Made by a program: the position numbers and the translations under genes. Under the pieces are notes generated by a model that was given only the letters and a program-made list of their open reading frames with translations, made no database searches and was not told the DNA's origin. A stretch of DNA of 64,000 nt from Antennarius striatus (lineage: Eukaryota > Chordata > Actinopteri > Lophiiformes > Antennariidae). The stretch is taken from contig NC_090791.1 in the NCBI RefSeq assembly GCF_040054535.1, positions 17,594,327-17,658,326 on the forward strand. Reading direction: 5' to 3'. Of the stretch, positions 50,636-62,611 are shown in pieces (position 1 is the stretch's first letter; each line of letters begins with the position of its first letter).

Positions 50636-53191
50636 ATGTATAGCACAAACCTTTCAGGCATCTCAGTTTCCCAATGACATCATGATGGTCTGATCGTCAC
50701 CCTTCATCATGAAAATCTACAGCTAGTGTTTAGAACCACGGCAGCATCACTATTATTTAGAACAATATTTCATTAGCGGTGTTTTTTTCTTCAGGATCTG
50801 GATCAGTAACTGTTAAAGACATCAAATTTGAGGCCGAACTGGATCAACACAGTTCCAGCTACACACTGATCTCAGTTCAGTCGGAATCATTATTAACATT
50901 ATTATTTGTTATCTGGTGAGTGTTCTGTGAGAGCCAGCCTGGACCCCCGGATCTGGAGGATTTAATTTACCCACATCCAGACTCTGTTGTTGTGGTGTTG
51001 TTTTTGTCCAAGCATTGTAGATAATATACAGTAATTGTTATGTGATGTTATATAACTTGATAAGTCCTAACCTGTCACCTATGAAATGTTGGTCAAAGTG
51101 CTTCACACCGAGGTTTACATTTACAAAGCATTTAAAGTGACAGAATGAACAGGAAGAACATAGAGACAGGAATGAAAAATTCAAGTAAACTTGACAAAAA
51201 TACAGAGAAATGTGTAATTTCATGATAATGTGATTATGTTAATAATGATAATAAATAAAAAAGGAGGAATCATTAATATTAAGATAAATTGAATATATAA
51301 AACTAGTAAAAGTAGGTAAAGAGAAGAGAGCTTTTAGGTTTCTTCTAAATGACCCCGTCAGCTGTTTTGTTTTTTACTTTGGGTGGCGTGTTCCAAGGTT
51401 TGGTTCTTTGTCCATAAATTCTGCATCCCCACAATTCTTTTTTCACATAGAGCAGCAGCTGGTGATTGCAGTGCTCTGGAAGGCAGCAGGGACTTAGCAG
51501 TGGAGCTCGGTGCTCGCCCATTAAGAGCTTTGTACATAAAGAGAGAACCTTGAAGCCAGTTCTGGATGTAACGGGGGCTCAAGTCCGACTGATAGTCTCT
51601 CTCTTCTTGTTCATTCTACGATGGGAAATGAGCTGAATAGAAGAAATAATAAATATATTATAAAAATAGCAGCGCTCGTATTTTTATAGGTCTTTTTTTT
51701 TTTTTTTTAAATTGCCTCAATGTTATAAGGGTTGTGTTGGTTGGCGCTAGTGTTTATATATATTATAGCGTTTAGTTTCATTTCACACTTAAACCCTCAC
51801 ATGTACAGAAAAGATCTTGGAATTGAAGCAATTATAGTTCTGCTTCTGATTAGTCAAAAAAAAAGAAAGAAAGCCTTCTCCGGCCATGTGGACAAAAGCT
51901 TCAGCCTTTCTTCTCTGGAGCCATGAGACGGAGGAAATGTCAAGGCTCTACCACGAGGCCAGCGGCATTTGGAGCTCTGATTGGATATTTTCTCCGATAA
52001 CCTATAAAACACAATCAAGCACTGAGAAAAGGCCAGAGAGGATATTAAATTATCTAGAGAGCACACATAAAGCAAAAGTGGGGGGGGGGGGGTAGGGTTA
52101 TTTTAGTTCAGTAAAAACAGCATTTGATAGGGTGGAGTAAACTTACCTTGAATCATCTGTTGCGTTCAGGATCAGGAAACAAATGGAACGCCCATAGCAG
52201 GAACCTGAATGCGTCACAGATGAATTGGCTGGCATAATGACAGGCTTTAACATAGAACACACCACGGTCATGTTTGCACAACGTTTAGTTTACAGACGTC
52301 AGGAGACACCGATCATCCTGACAAGGAAAAACTGATGCTCCTCAGCGCTCCGGCTTTCAAAGAGAGTTTAAATTCATGCTTTTATTAAACACTAACATCG
52401 GTTGTAATCCCCAGAAAACACTTGGAGGAATAAATAATTGTGCTGTTGTCTTTAGTCAATTACAGTAATTATTAACCTCCCCTGGGCCCTGTGATGAATG
52501 TTTGAACTTATCAAAGCACAAAATATTTAATTATCTCAGGAGGAGACTAATTAGTGCTTTATTGTAGGTAGTGAGTCCAAAACAGTTATTATTCCAACAA
52601 AAAAAACGACAAAACCAAGCGATCTAGAATAGTCTTTGGTTAAGTTGTAATGTTTCAGGCAGAACACGACGGTTTCTGTTTTGTATTGAATGAATCAAAA
52701 TAAATTCTGGATGTTCTGGATGAACATTCATGCTGTTATGTCTGATGTATGTCTAGGTGCTGCCAGTGACCTTTAATTTGTTCATCAGGGAATTAAGTAG
52801 TAAGGCCATTGATCATTCCATTCATTGTTTGACTGCTGGATTCAAAGACAAACTGGACACACTGGAAATCCTTGGACTTAATAAGCTCCTTTTTTTGGCT
52901 GCTACAACACGAGCATAGGAAATATAAAGTGCTGTATAATTAGAGCTATTGATATTCCAGTTGAACCAGAGGAGCAGATGCCCAGTGGGGCTCCTGGGTG
53001 CCAACTGTGATTATTTTTGCATTTGGAGTATTTTAGATTTGGGATACATTTATCACCCCTAAAATAAAAATTTTTTTTTCCAAAAATGTGAGAAATTAGA
53101 AATCTGTATTCATGAGTTTTATGTCCCTGCTCTAAGCACATGGAAGAAAAATTGCAGCGGAAAAAGGAACTGTAAAAATAAAAAAATAATT
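50635..53191. other. Gene-free intergenic stretch
   Basis: No gene. A repeat-like segment at about 51345-51600 reads on the minus strand as LFMYKALNGRAPSSTAKSLL, resembling the 3' region of fish retroposons, and is not called. A G13-rich run lies at 52080-52093. A candidate conserved block is at 52415-52570. Confidence 0.5.
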
Positions 53192-53228
53192 TTATATATA
53201 TATATGTATATATATATGTATATATATA

Positions 53229-53295
<67 letters not shown>

Positions 53296-53331
53296 TATAT
53301 ACTCTATATACTGTATATATTTTATATTTTT
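53192..53331. repeat. (TA)n tract with palindromic right end
   Basis: About 140 bp of TA with TG interruptions, ending ACAGTATATACTCTATATAC then TGTATAT, a self-complementary segment. Confidence 0.95.
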
Positions 53332-54392
53332 TGCAAAGAGAGGCTGAAGCTCAAGTTTAATAATAATTAAGCTCCATCCATTATGGTTATTTTCTCTGGC
53401 CTCTCAGAGGAAAGCAGCACCCCCCCCCCCCAGCATTCAGAATAATATAATCTTAAATGGTGTAGAATTTTAGATAATTACAGAGTTGAACGTTTTTTTA
53501 TTTAAATTAATTGCCACAATGTGCACAAAATCAACACAAGGATGGTTTTCCTCGAGGATGCACCACAGCAGATCTCAGGCTCCGTTTCACACCTTGATGC
53601 CCCCCCTCCCCCCTACATTCATGTAAGCTTGGAACCTGCATTAAGCGTTACCCCTCCAACACCCAAAAAAACAAAAGAGCTAGCTGCGTTCCCTCCAAGC
53701 AGATAGTAAAGCATGAATAATTTGTGTACGGTCCCTGAGAGCAGCAGTGTGTGTGTGTGTGTGTGTGTGTGCAGTGTGTGTGTGTGTGTGCAGTGATCAC
53801 ACATGAAGAAGTGATGAGAACACAATGTGAGCAGGACCCTGACTGCATCATGCAGTTGTGGTTCTGATCACAAACACAAGATGGCACACTTGATTCTGAC
53901 TTCTGATGCCACTTCAGAGGGATCAACTCTCCTTTCCTTCAACATTACATTACATCAGGAAAATACTCCCAACAAATGTAGTTGTTTTTTTTTTTTAGCA
54001 AGTAGACAGTGAGCAAAATAAAAACTTCCAAATCCCACCGGACGGAGCCCATCTCCTGCAAGGCTGAATTTAAAATGCAGCTTTATGCCACGTTACATAA
54101 TGCTGATGGTACTAATGTAAAGCAGTTGGACTGAAACGGGTAGCTAGATCAGCCTGTGCCAGGTCCCAGTATGTGTGTGTGTGGGGGTGTGTGTGTGGAG
54201 GTGTCAGAAAAGAATGAAGGGGGGGGGGGGGTGCATAAGTTTGTGGAGAACCATGCGCAATCTATTCTATTGTACGCCCACACAACTAAACTAACTACTG
54301 TTACAACTAACAAACTGCGGCAGAGATGCTGAGAATGGATGTGTGCAGATCAGAGAGGACGCAGGACACACACTCTGTCCACACAGTCCAGT
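53332..54392. other. Gene-free intergenic stretch
   Basis: Contains a (TG)n pair at about 53744-53792, poly-C and poly-G runs (about 53419-53431, 54220-54231), and no supported gene. Confidence 0.55.
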
Positions 54393-54470
54393 GACACACA
54401 CTGTCCACCCGTGTCCACTCACATCCGGTGGGACACACACTGTCCACTCATGTCCACTCACATCCGGTGG
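54393..54470. repeat. Two tandem copies of a 39-bp unit
   Basis: GACACACACTGTCCAC followed by GTGTCCACTCACATCCGGTG occurs twice (54393-54431 and 54432-54470) with only two or three differences. Confidence 0.85.
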
Positions 54471-55107
54471 GACGGTCACATGTATAAATGGTCATTCAGT
54501 CAAGTTAAGGAAGTACATCTAGATGTCTCCAAGCAGAAGAGGCTGCTTGGAGACACACACACACACACACTCAAATATTTATATTTATATGTGTGTGTAC
54601 GTGTCTGTGTATACTATTCATTTAAAGACCAGTTTATCATTTAAAGAGGAACTTCATTTCAACACCTATTTCTGCCTTCCACCCTCGTAGAAGATAAATG
54701 AACAGGAGAAACGTCACGTCACACCTTTTCTTCTTCCTTGCTGTACAGTTGGGGAGTCTGCTACAAGTTACACACATTTATTGAGTTAAAATATTATCAC
54801 CTGTAAGTTCACGGCTTAAGGTTTTTTTTGGCATGTAACTAATCAAAATTAAGTTTGCGTTGAGAAAATAAACATATGTAAGGTTAATATTTAGTTTTTC
54901 AAATGTTCTTGTCTGTTAAATCTTGTTGTTTTGCATCATTTGATACGCACCAAAGGAAGAAGAGAAGAAGGATTTGGGATGCAGGCGGTGTGAAAGTTTG
55001 GAAAACAATGCTATAAAATGATAATGGTTGTATATAGGATATAGAAAATATAATAAGTAAAACAGAAAAATATACACAGATATCTGAACACTACTTTAAC
55101 ATCACAC

Positions 55108-55154
<47 letters not shown>

Positions 55155-55318
55155 ATTCATATGCACCTGTCATTATTTACCTACAGCCGCTGTCAGTGTG
55201 ATTTAACCCCACTTGTCCTCCGTGTCGGGGCTTTGATGAGCGCCATCAGCTGCTCCTCCTTTCTCTTGACATGTGAGCAGCTGGGGTCTTTTGTGTTATG
55301 ACTCCCGCTGCCACATCT

Positions 55319-55355
<37 letters not shown>

Positions 55356-56620
55356 GTGTGTGTTTGACAAATTCTGCCACATCTGGGAGGCGGGCCAGCT
55401 GTCTGGCTCCTCAGCCGTCCTGCAGACTCCCTCGCTGTCACTCTGGGTTACCTGAAGCTCACCCCCCCCCCCCCAGAGGTGAGACGCCGGCTTCGTGTCC
55501 ACGCTCAGGGCGTGTGTGTGAGTCTGTGTGTGGGTGACAATCTGTGCATGTGACACCGGGTACATGCATGTCCTGCGGGCCGAAGGCTGCAGTCTTCACA
55601 CCTCTCGGTTAAAAACACCCCCAGAGAGACACACCAGACGCTGCAGACGGGAGGGGGGGGTGGGGGTCAAAGAGGTTTAAGCTTTGCCAAATGTAGCAGA
55701 AGAATACACATCAAACTCCAGAAATACAAACACATGATGGAAAAAAAATGTAGTGAATGAGTTTTGTTTTTTTATCGCAGCTTTTATATTTTAGCGAGAC
55801 TTGGTGATATATATGAACCAGCTGAACCCCCCCCCCCCACACTCCCAAAAAACCCGCCTGGAGTCCAGCCAGAACTCTCTGTCTGCTCTGGATCTCCCTC
55901 TTTCCATCGCACCAACCAAATATATTTTACAGCAAGTGAAATATTTAATGTTTCACACCCGAGGCGTCGCTTGTTTAATGGCTGCACCATGACATTAAAC
56001 ATAAAACGGTAGACATGGTGAGCATCATTTTATACATTATCCATGGCGCTGGGCAACTATCCTGGAATTTTAACTAGAATTTAAAGCATTCAGGCCTTTT
56101 TTTTCTGTTTGGAGGGGGTTATGAATTTGTAAAGATAGCAACGAGGAAGTTATTCATCTTGGTTTATTTCTTTGAGCATAATCCAATGAAAACAAAAATA
56201 TATTCTTTATTTTTTTATTTAACTCAGCGATTGTAGAGAACTCATTGTAGCGTTGGTGCAACAATGAAATGCAGTTTATCATCCGATCCGTGGGAGCAGA
56301 GAGTCTACATTCATGAACACATGTGGACACAAGGAGCTGAGGATGCTGTCATTGAGATGATGAGGTGAGGAAAAACAAAGAGGATGGGCTTGTATGTTTC
56401 TTTGTGCAGAAGGAAACACACGTGGTCTTCATCTTCATTCATTTGCCGCGAGCAGAAGTTTTTCTTTTAGGGATGTAACTGTAACTGCATGGTGAGTGTG
56501 TAAAGTATTATTTGGCTGCACAACATCCAACAACTCGCTGCCGAATACTGATAGCTATTTGCAGCCCTAATGGAGACCTGAGGGAGATCAGAGAATTCTG
56601 GACCGACTCTCGGCTGCAGA

Positions 56621-56652
<32 letters not shown>

Positions 56653-57219
56653 AACACAATGCAGCGCACAGCACACTGGAAAACACAGTATGGTAGCCTC
56701 CCAAATCTCTCATCATCCTATCTGCTGTTTCAAAAGCATCATTTGTGTGTAATTGCGTGAAAGCCTTGGAGTGAGGTAGTACTACTATCCATGTGAGGAC
56801 ATTTCTTTTGGGTGAATATTGGTGAGCGCTGCCAGTTCTACCTCCAGATCCGTGCAACATGCATCTCTCCCCTAAGCACTCCACCACTGAAGAATCTTCA
56901 CTCTAATTAACCGAAATTACAGCAATTAGCAGACCATTAATCACACCCTTATTAGTTTAGCCAGGCAGAGAGGGGGGGGGGGGGTGAGGAGAAGGGATGC
57001 AAAGATGGAAAGTGCAATCGGATGGGAAATGGAGGAGGAGGAGGAAGGAGAGAGAGAGAGATGGGGGGGGAGAGGGGTTCTCCTCTTGGCACTGGAGCCG
57101 GCTGTGATTTCACACTGCCTTCTGTTTCACATAGTGTAGCTTTAGGAGCAAAACAATGGCTCTCTGATTACTACGTGTCTAGTGCTGTATGGTGTGTGTG
57201 GTCATACTTGAGTTTAAGT

Positions 57220-57258
<39 letters not shown>

Positions 57259-57708
57259 TGAACAACACTTGTGAAGCAAACACGCCTTTGTGCAGTTTTT
57301 TTGTTTTTTTTTAAATGCCCGGTGCAAATTTTTTAGATTTGATAGTGGAAGTGAATATTTTAGTGAGACGAGTCCAAGAGACGGGGTTTGGTGGGTGGCA
57401 GAGAGGGAGTTGAGTTGGCATAAGTACTGGTATGTTTAAGCATTAAAAAGTGTGTGTGTATGTGTGCGTGTGTGTGTGTCTGAATGCATGGTGAGAATAT
57501 GCGTGTGTGTGTGTGTGAGCCAGAGGGAAGAGGTTGAGGAAGGAGTGAGAGTGAAGCGGCTTCAGAGGACGGATTTCTAAACGCCCTCCATCTGATAGCG
57601 TCTCCCATCTCCTCTTCCCTCTACCCCACCCCCCACCCCACCCCCAACTTCAACTCGCCTCCCCTCGTCAGCAAGCGGGGTCAAATGTTATTCCCTCCTC
57701 GTTGTCAC
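54471..57708. other. Gene-free intergenic stretch
   Basis: Only microsatellites (55100-55153, 55320-55364, 56622-56650, 57227-57254), poly-C/poly-G runs, and unsupported short frames. The block 56900-56965 is non-repetitive and rich in ATTA motifs. Confidence 0.55.
55100..55153. repeat. (CA)n microsatellite
   Basis: CA tract with one CG interruption; a TG tract follows at 55320-55364. Confidence 0.95.
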
Positions 57709-57780
57709 GGTTGCCAATCACCTCACATTCAGTAGCAACTGTTTCCAAGGCAACGGAGAGATCCGGTTGCCAGGCACCGA
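57709..57780. promoter_or_regulatory. Cluster of RFX X-box-like motifs
   Basis: GTTTCCAAGGCAAC (57741-57754) is a close match to the RFX X-box (GTTRCCATGGYAAC). GGTTGCCAATCACC and GGTTGCCAGGCACC lie within 35 bp on either side. RFX factors control ciliary genes and MHC class II promoters. No gene is visible nearby to assign it to. Confidence 0.35.
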
Positions 57781-57893
57781 GAGGCAATGCATGTGATTGT
57801 TACTTATTTATTTAATTCTATCTTTATCTATTTGTTCATTCTAAATGCGTCTGCACTTGTGTTCACGTGCGAGCCCTCTGTGCATCAGAAACA

Positions 57894-57895
<2 letters not shown>

Positions 57896-57939
<44 letters not shown>
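57896..57939. repeat. (CA)n microsatellite
   Basis: CA run. Confidence 0.95.
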
Positions 57940-57940
<1 letters not shown>

Positions 57941-58934
57941 CTACGTGTCGCTCTCACATGCACACACACACATACATACATGCGCTGCTTGTTTTTTTTT
58001 GTTGTTTTTTTTTTTTCTTTTGCACCATTCACCCGGCCACGCCACACAGAGCGCTGCGACCCCCGGCGCTAACTAACCAGCTAACCCATCTGCATTTACC
58101 ACAGGTGTGAAACGTGTGCGCTGGATGACAAACAGTGATTATCATCGCAATAAGGATCCTAATCTGAGCTGTGCTCTCCTTCCTGGCCTTCTGTTCCCTC
58201 CTCTCATCTGCCACGTCTCCTAGGAGCTGCAGTGATAAAGACAGGACCTAATGAGAGGGCTTTTATTGCACTGTGATTTCCTTCCTCCACCCCCCCAGCC
58301 CCTATATCCATCCCTCTATACCTGCAGCATCCTTTTCTCTCCTCCACCCATCCATCAATCCATCCAATCCCTGCAGCCACTCCAGCACACATCAGGCCTT
58401 TTGTTTGTCTCCATAAATATTTCAGGGTAATTGTAATGGAGTGACCCATCAAGGGGGAAATTACAGCTATCACCGTGTGGCCAAATCCAAGATGTACTCA
58501 TTCATTCAGTCTATTGTCTCTATTTGCTTTAGTGCTGTGGTTATTACAGGGCTGAAGTATAGCAGGGGCAGCGTGGATGGGGGAGGAGGAGGAGGTGGAG
58601 GAGGAGGAGGAGGAAGGGGACGGCGGTTCATAGCAGAGGAGAAAATGCTCCAGTTGACCAGGTTGATTCTGGTCGGCGTCTGATTTGATGTCAGCCCATG
58701 TTTTGGCTGCGTTCCCTGTTGAGAGAAGTCCTCTCTGGTTTTTGGACAGAAAAGTTAAGAGATTATTCATCTTCATCATCAGCCTGGAGTGAGGAGGAGA
58801 ATGAAGACGCTGCTGATTGGAGTACAGGCATGTAGGCAGCGTTATTGGATATACAGGACTGCAGATATGCAGTGTAGGCAGTTCAATTGTTCATTGGAAC
58901 GACATAATAATGTGTGGAAATAGATTATATACTG

Positions 58935-58936
<2 letters not shown>

Positions 58937-59004
<68 letters not shown>
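58937..59004. repeat. (CA)n microsatellite
   Basis: About 33 CA units. Confidence 0.95.
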
Positions 59005-59005
<1 letters not shown>

Positions 59006-61648
59006 TGCAGATACAGTTACGTTGTGTATTCACACAGGTTTAGTCTTTTAGAAAAGATGTTTTTCTTTGGACATGTTGATCCAGACAAGAACACGTCAAC
59101 CACTATATTTTGTTGAAATATTCCGGATCATTTTTAGTTTTACACCTTATTTTCTTCTTCACCTCCACCTCTAGACGCTCACAGACATACAGTATGTTAT
59201 CATGGATCTCTATTCATGTCATGGTGCCCAGAATATAAACCACAGGGACCTTGGAGATCGCATGTTTTTTTTTGCTTTTTGTCTCCCCTCAGGTCAAAGG
59301 TTACTCTTCATCATGGGAACTAAGCTGACACAACCGACAAACATTTGACAATCATTGTTCCCAGAGGATGAACCCTGCTGACTCACCATTCTCTGACTTT
59401 CCTTTTTTTTTTTTTGAATTATAAAGTCCACAGTTATAGTTTCAGGAACAGCTGTGAATATATAACAGGCAAAATATTTTTTAAAAATTAAATTTTTATA
59501 ATACATGTACTGCAGATGATAATTTATGTTTTATGAATAACACATTTTTCAAATTCTTTTTTTAGATGTGTCAGAAATAGTTTGAAAAATGTGACAGCGG
59601 AAAAAAAAAAAGTGTTATTTTAAAAAAAATTTCAGTCAAAACTGAACCTAAAATGTTCAGCTGCTATCATCCAAAAAAAAAAGAAGAAGAAAAACCACAA
59701 ATTCTCACTTTAAAAAAAGATTGGAAAAGGCAAGCTTTTAAAAAAAATTTTTTTTTTAGTGTTCATAAATGTTAAACTAAGTAAATATTAACACATCAAA
59801 CTAAGAGGAACGACCCCGAACAAATCACACCTGGAAGGCTGGGAGGCAGCCGCTGCCTTGACACCAACTTCCTGTTTATATCCATGGTTCAAAAGTCTTT
59901 TTGGAGATCTTGATGTGACACACACATCAAATGAATTTCATACCCCCGGTATGGCCTGGGCTGGGTTTGACCCAGTGGACGATGTGGAGACATTTGACCT
60001 CAGTTTGTACTCTTTCTGACTAATACACACTGGTCAGAGTTGTCTCAGCGTTCCACACCGACATAGCCGCACCTTTCAGGACCAAACGTTGTGCCTTTAG
60101 CTGAAACCAATCACGGCTGCTGTGGAGCCATTTTCGCCAAGCCCGACATTTAAAATCAGATTAAAGTTTTATTTTTCATCGCTCCTAAAATGCTTACTGA
60201 TCTTTGTGAATTCATGAGTATTGTAAGAAACTCCAAAATGTCACACGGTAATTCATTGAAAACCAGTTCCCCCTGGTGCCAGGGACCGTTCAAGCCCATA
60301 GAACAGGTTATTAAAACAGGTGATACACATTTTTATGCAGAAGAATTTACCGTCTGATTGTTTCAGCTCTGTTAATGATGCTTTCTGGGGGAGGGGGTGC
60401 TGCTGCCGTATTATAATGTGAGGCGTTTATGTTATTGTGCCACCTCTCTGTATATAGTCTCAGTATTAATCAGATATCATAGGAAAAAAAACAAACTAGT
60501 GGAGCAGGTAATCAGTGCAGGCAGGGAAATCAATTGGATCTTTAATTGCTGTGTGGAAGAAGAGACAGAAAAATTGCACAGGCACCCATATACACACACG
60601 CACACACGCACACAGACACACACACACAGACACACACACAGTGAGGGGGACAGAGGCTGATATGTGTGGAGTCTCTAGGGAGTGGCGTGGAGAATCCTCT
60701 TGGCTGGGAATATCCAGGGTTTAACACACAGACACAGTTTTTGTCAAAGGGCCTTTTACATGGATGAGCCCAGCATCACGTTCACCCACTGTGAAATAGA
60801 GGGATTTGAATAATCTTATTACACCCCATTACAATAACACTAATATGATCCAGTAACCTGCAAACTCCAGCAGAGAGGAGCCGCCGATGTGACCGACCCC
60901 AGAGCATCAGACAATCACAGAAATAACAAGTGTTTATCAAGGGAGCAGCGATTTTATTACTGTACTTAATCGACATTACAGCTCAAACAATGTATTGATT
61001 GGTGATTAGATCCAGACATCAGGTCCTTCAGTGACAGCAGCATCACAGTGTTATTAGTACATTATCACATGGTGGATGATCGGGATTAAATGTACTCTGA
61101 CAACCAAAATAAAAGTACTTTTACCTTTTAACTTGTGTGGTACATGTTTTATATAATATTATGATATATACTAAGATTGTTGTCTGATTGTGTCAGTAGC
61201 ATTTTAATACTGCTGCATCACTATAAAGTACGCAAAGGCAAAACCTTCAGGGGTTTCTTTTTTGTAATTGGATTTTTTTTTATTTAAATTTGAAGACAGA
61301 ATATTTATCTCTGACAATTATTATTAATTATCTCAGTGTATTTTCCTTTAATATCCATTATGCACCGTTAAATTGGTTAAAAAAAAAATCCAGTAATTTA
61401 GCTAAAATGAAGACATGCAAATTAAACACTAGGATGGTGGATCAACATCTCTGCATGGATTTTCACAAACTGATACTTGTCGCCATCCGAGAACAACGAT
61501 AACTGCTTATTTATATTTATATTTATATTTATAACAGACATCTTTTAAACCTGACAAGGGAAATAGTTAGAAAACAATTGCTGGAGCAAAATCTTGTGTC
61601 TAATAAATATGTGACTGTGTGGATGTTTGGCTCCGGTATTCGTTATGC
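59005..61648. other. Gene-free intergenic stretch
   Basis: AT-rich with poly-A and poly-T runs around 59600-59760 and a CA/CG mixed tract at 60590-60640. No gene seen. Confidence 0.55.
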
Positions 61649-61670
61649 AGTGTGTGTGTGTGTGTGTGTC

Positions 61671-61702
<32 letters not shown>
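61649..61702. repeat. (TG)n microsatellite
   Basis: TG tract with one CTTAG interruption. Confidence 0.9.
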
Positions 61703-61705
<3 letters not shown>

Positions 61706-62080
61706 ATTGGTGCTGAAGCGGCTTTGAAGAGTCTTCCTCAGGAAACAGCTGCGTGCTGCAGTTTAAATGACACGGCGAGCGCGGCGACACTGACCTGAAG
61801 CAGCCCAACAATGAGCTGAACGTCAGTCAGCGCGGCAAAGCTGCAGACTCAGGTGATAACTCTGTGAACAATCACCGCCGGGAGCGACCTCCTTCACATT
61901 GTGTTCACTCTGTCACCGATACATGGTTGTTATAATACTGATGATTAAAGCAACTGTTGGGATTCTTTCGCTGAAAAAATGAAACGGTAAAAAGCAAAGT
62001 TTATTCCCTGAACAAATCGTCTTTTAAAAGCTTATTGCGTGTTCTTTTTGGAGTAAAGCATGTTGTATTACTCGTATTTA

Positions 62081-62313
62081 CAGTATTTTCCGCACTATAA
62101 GGCGCACTGGATTATAAGGCGCACCTTCAATGAATGGCCTATTTATAAAGCACATTGGATTATAAAGCGCACTAGATTATAAAACGCATCTGAGAACTCA
62201 CCTTCAGCGAATGTTCTATTTTAAAACTTTTTTCATATATAAGGCACATTGGATTATAAGAAACTGAGAAAATTGAAGGCTTTTCAGTGCGCCTTATGGT
62301 GCGGAAAATACTG
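62081..62313 (+). mobile_element. Pogo-like miniature element, copy A of an inverted pair
   Basis: CAGTATTTTCCGCACTATAA at the left, GGTGCGGAAAATACTG at the right, TA on both sides (62079-62080, 62314-62315). GGATTATAAGGCGCACCTTC then AATGAATGGCC lies near its left end. Confidence 0.85.
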
Positions 62314-62353
62314 TATATGTTATAGTATAATTGGAAACACTGCGGTGAAAGTA

Positions 62354-62609
62354 CAGTATTTTCCACACTATAATGCGCACCTATAAGCCTTTAATTGTCT
62401 TGATTTCTTATAATCCAATGTGCCTTATATATGATAAAAAAAAAGTTTTAAAATAGACCATTCACTGAAGACGAGTTCTCAGATGCGTTTTATAATCCAG
62501 TACGCTTTATAATCCAGTGAATTTTATGTATGAATATTTTTTTTTAAATTGGCCATTCATTGAAGGTGCGCCTTATAATCCAGTGCGCCTTATAGTGCAG
62601 AAAATACTG
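62354..62609 (-). mobile_element. Pogo-like miniature element, copy B of an inverted pair
   Basis: TA-flanked (62352-62353, 62610-62611), with the GGCCATTCATTGAAGGTGCG motif near its right end, so it is oriented opposite to copy A, 40 bp away. Confidence 0.85.
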
Positions 62610-62611
62610 TA

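Noticed and set aside
51358..51582. 74-codon minus-strand frame (MYKALNGRAPSST region)
   Set aside because: Resembles the noncoding 3' portion of common fish retroposons rather than a gene; family not certain enough to call.
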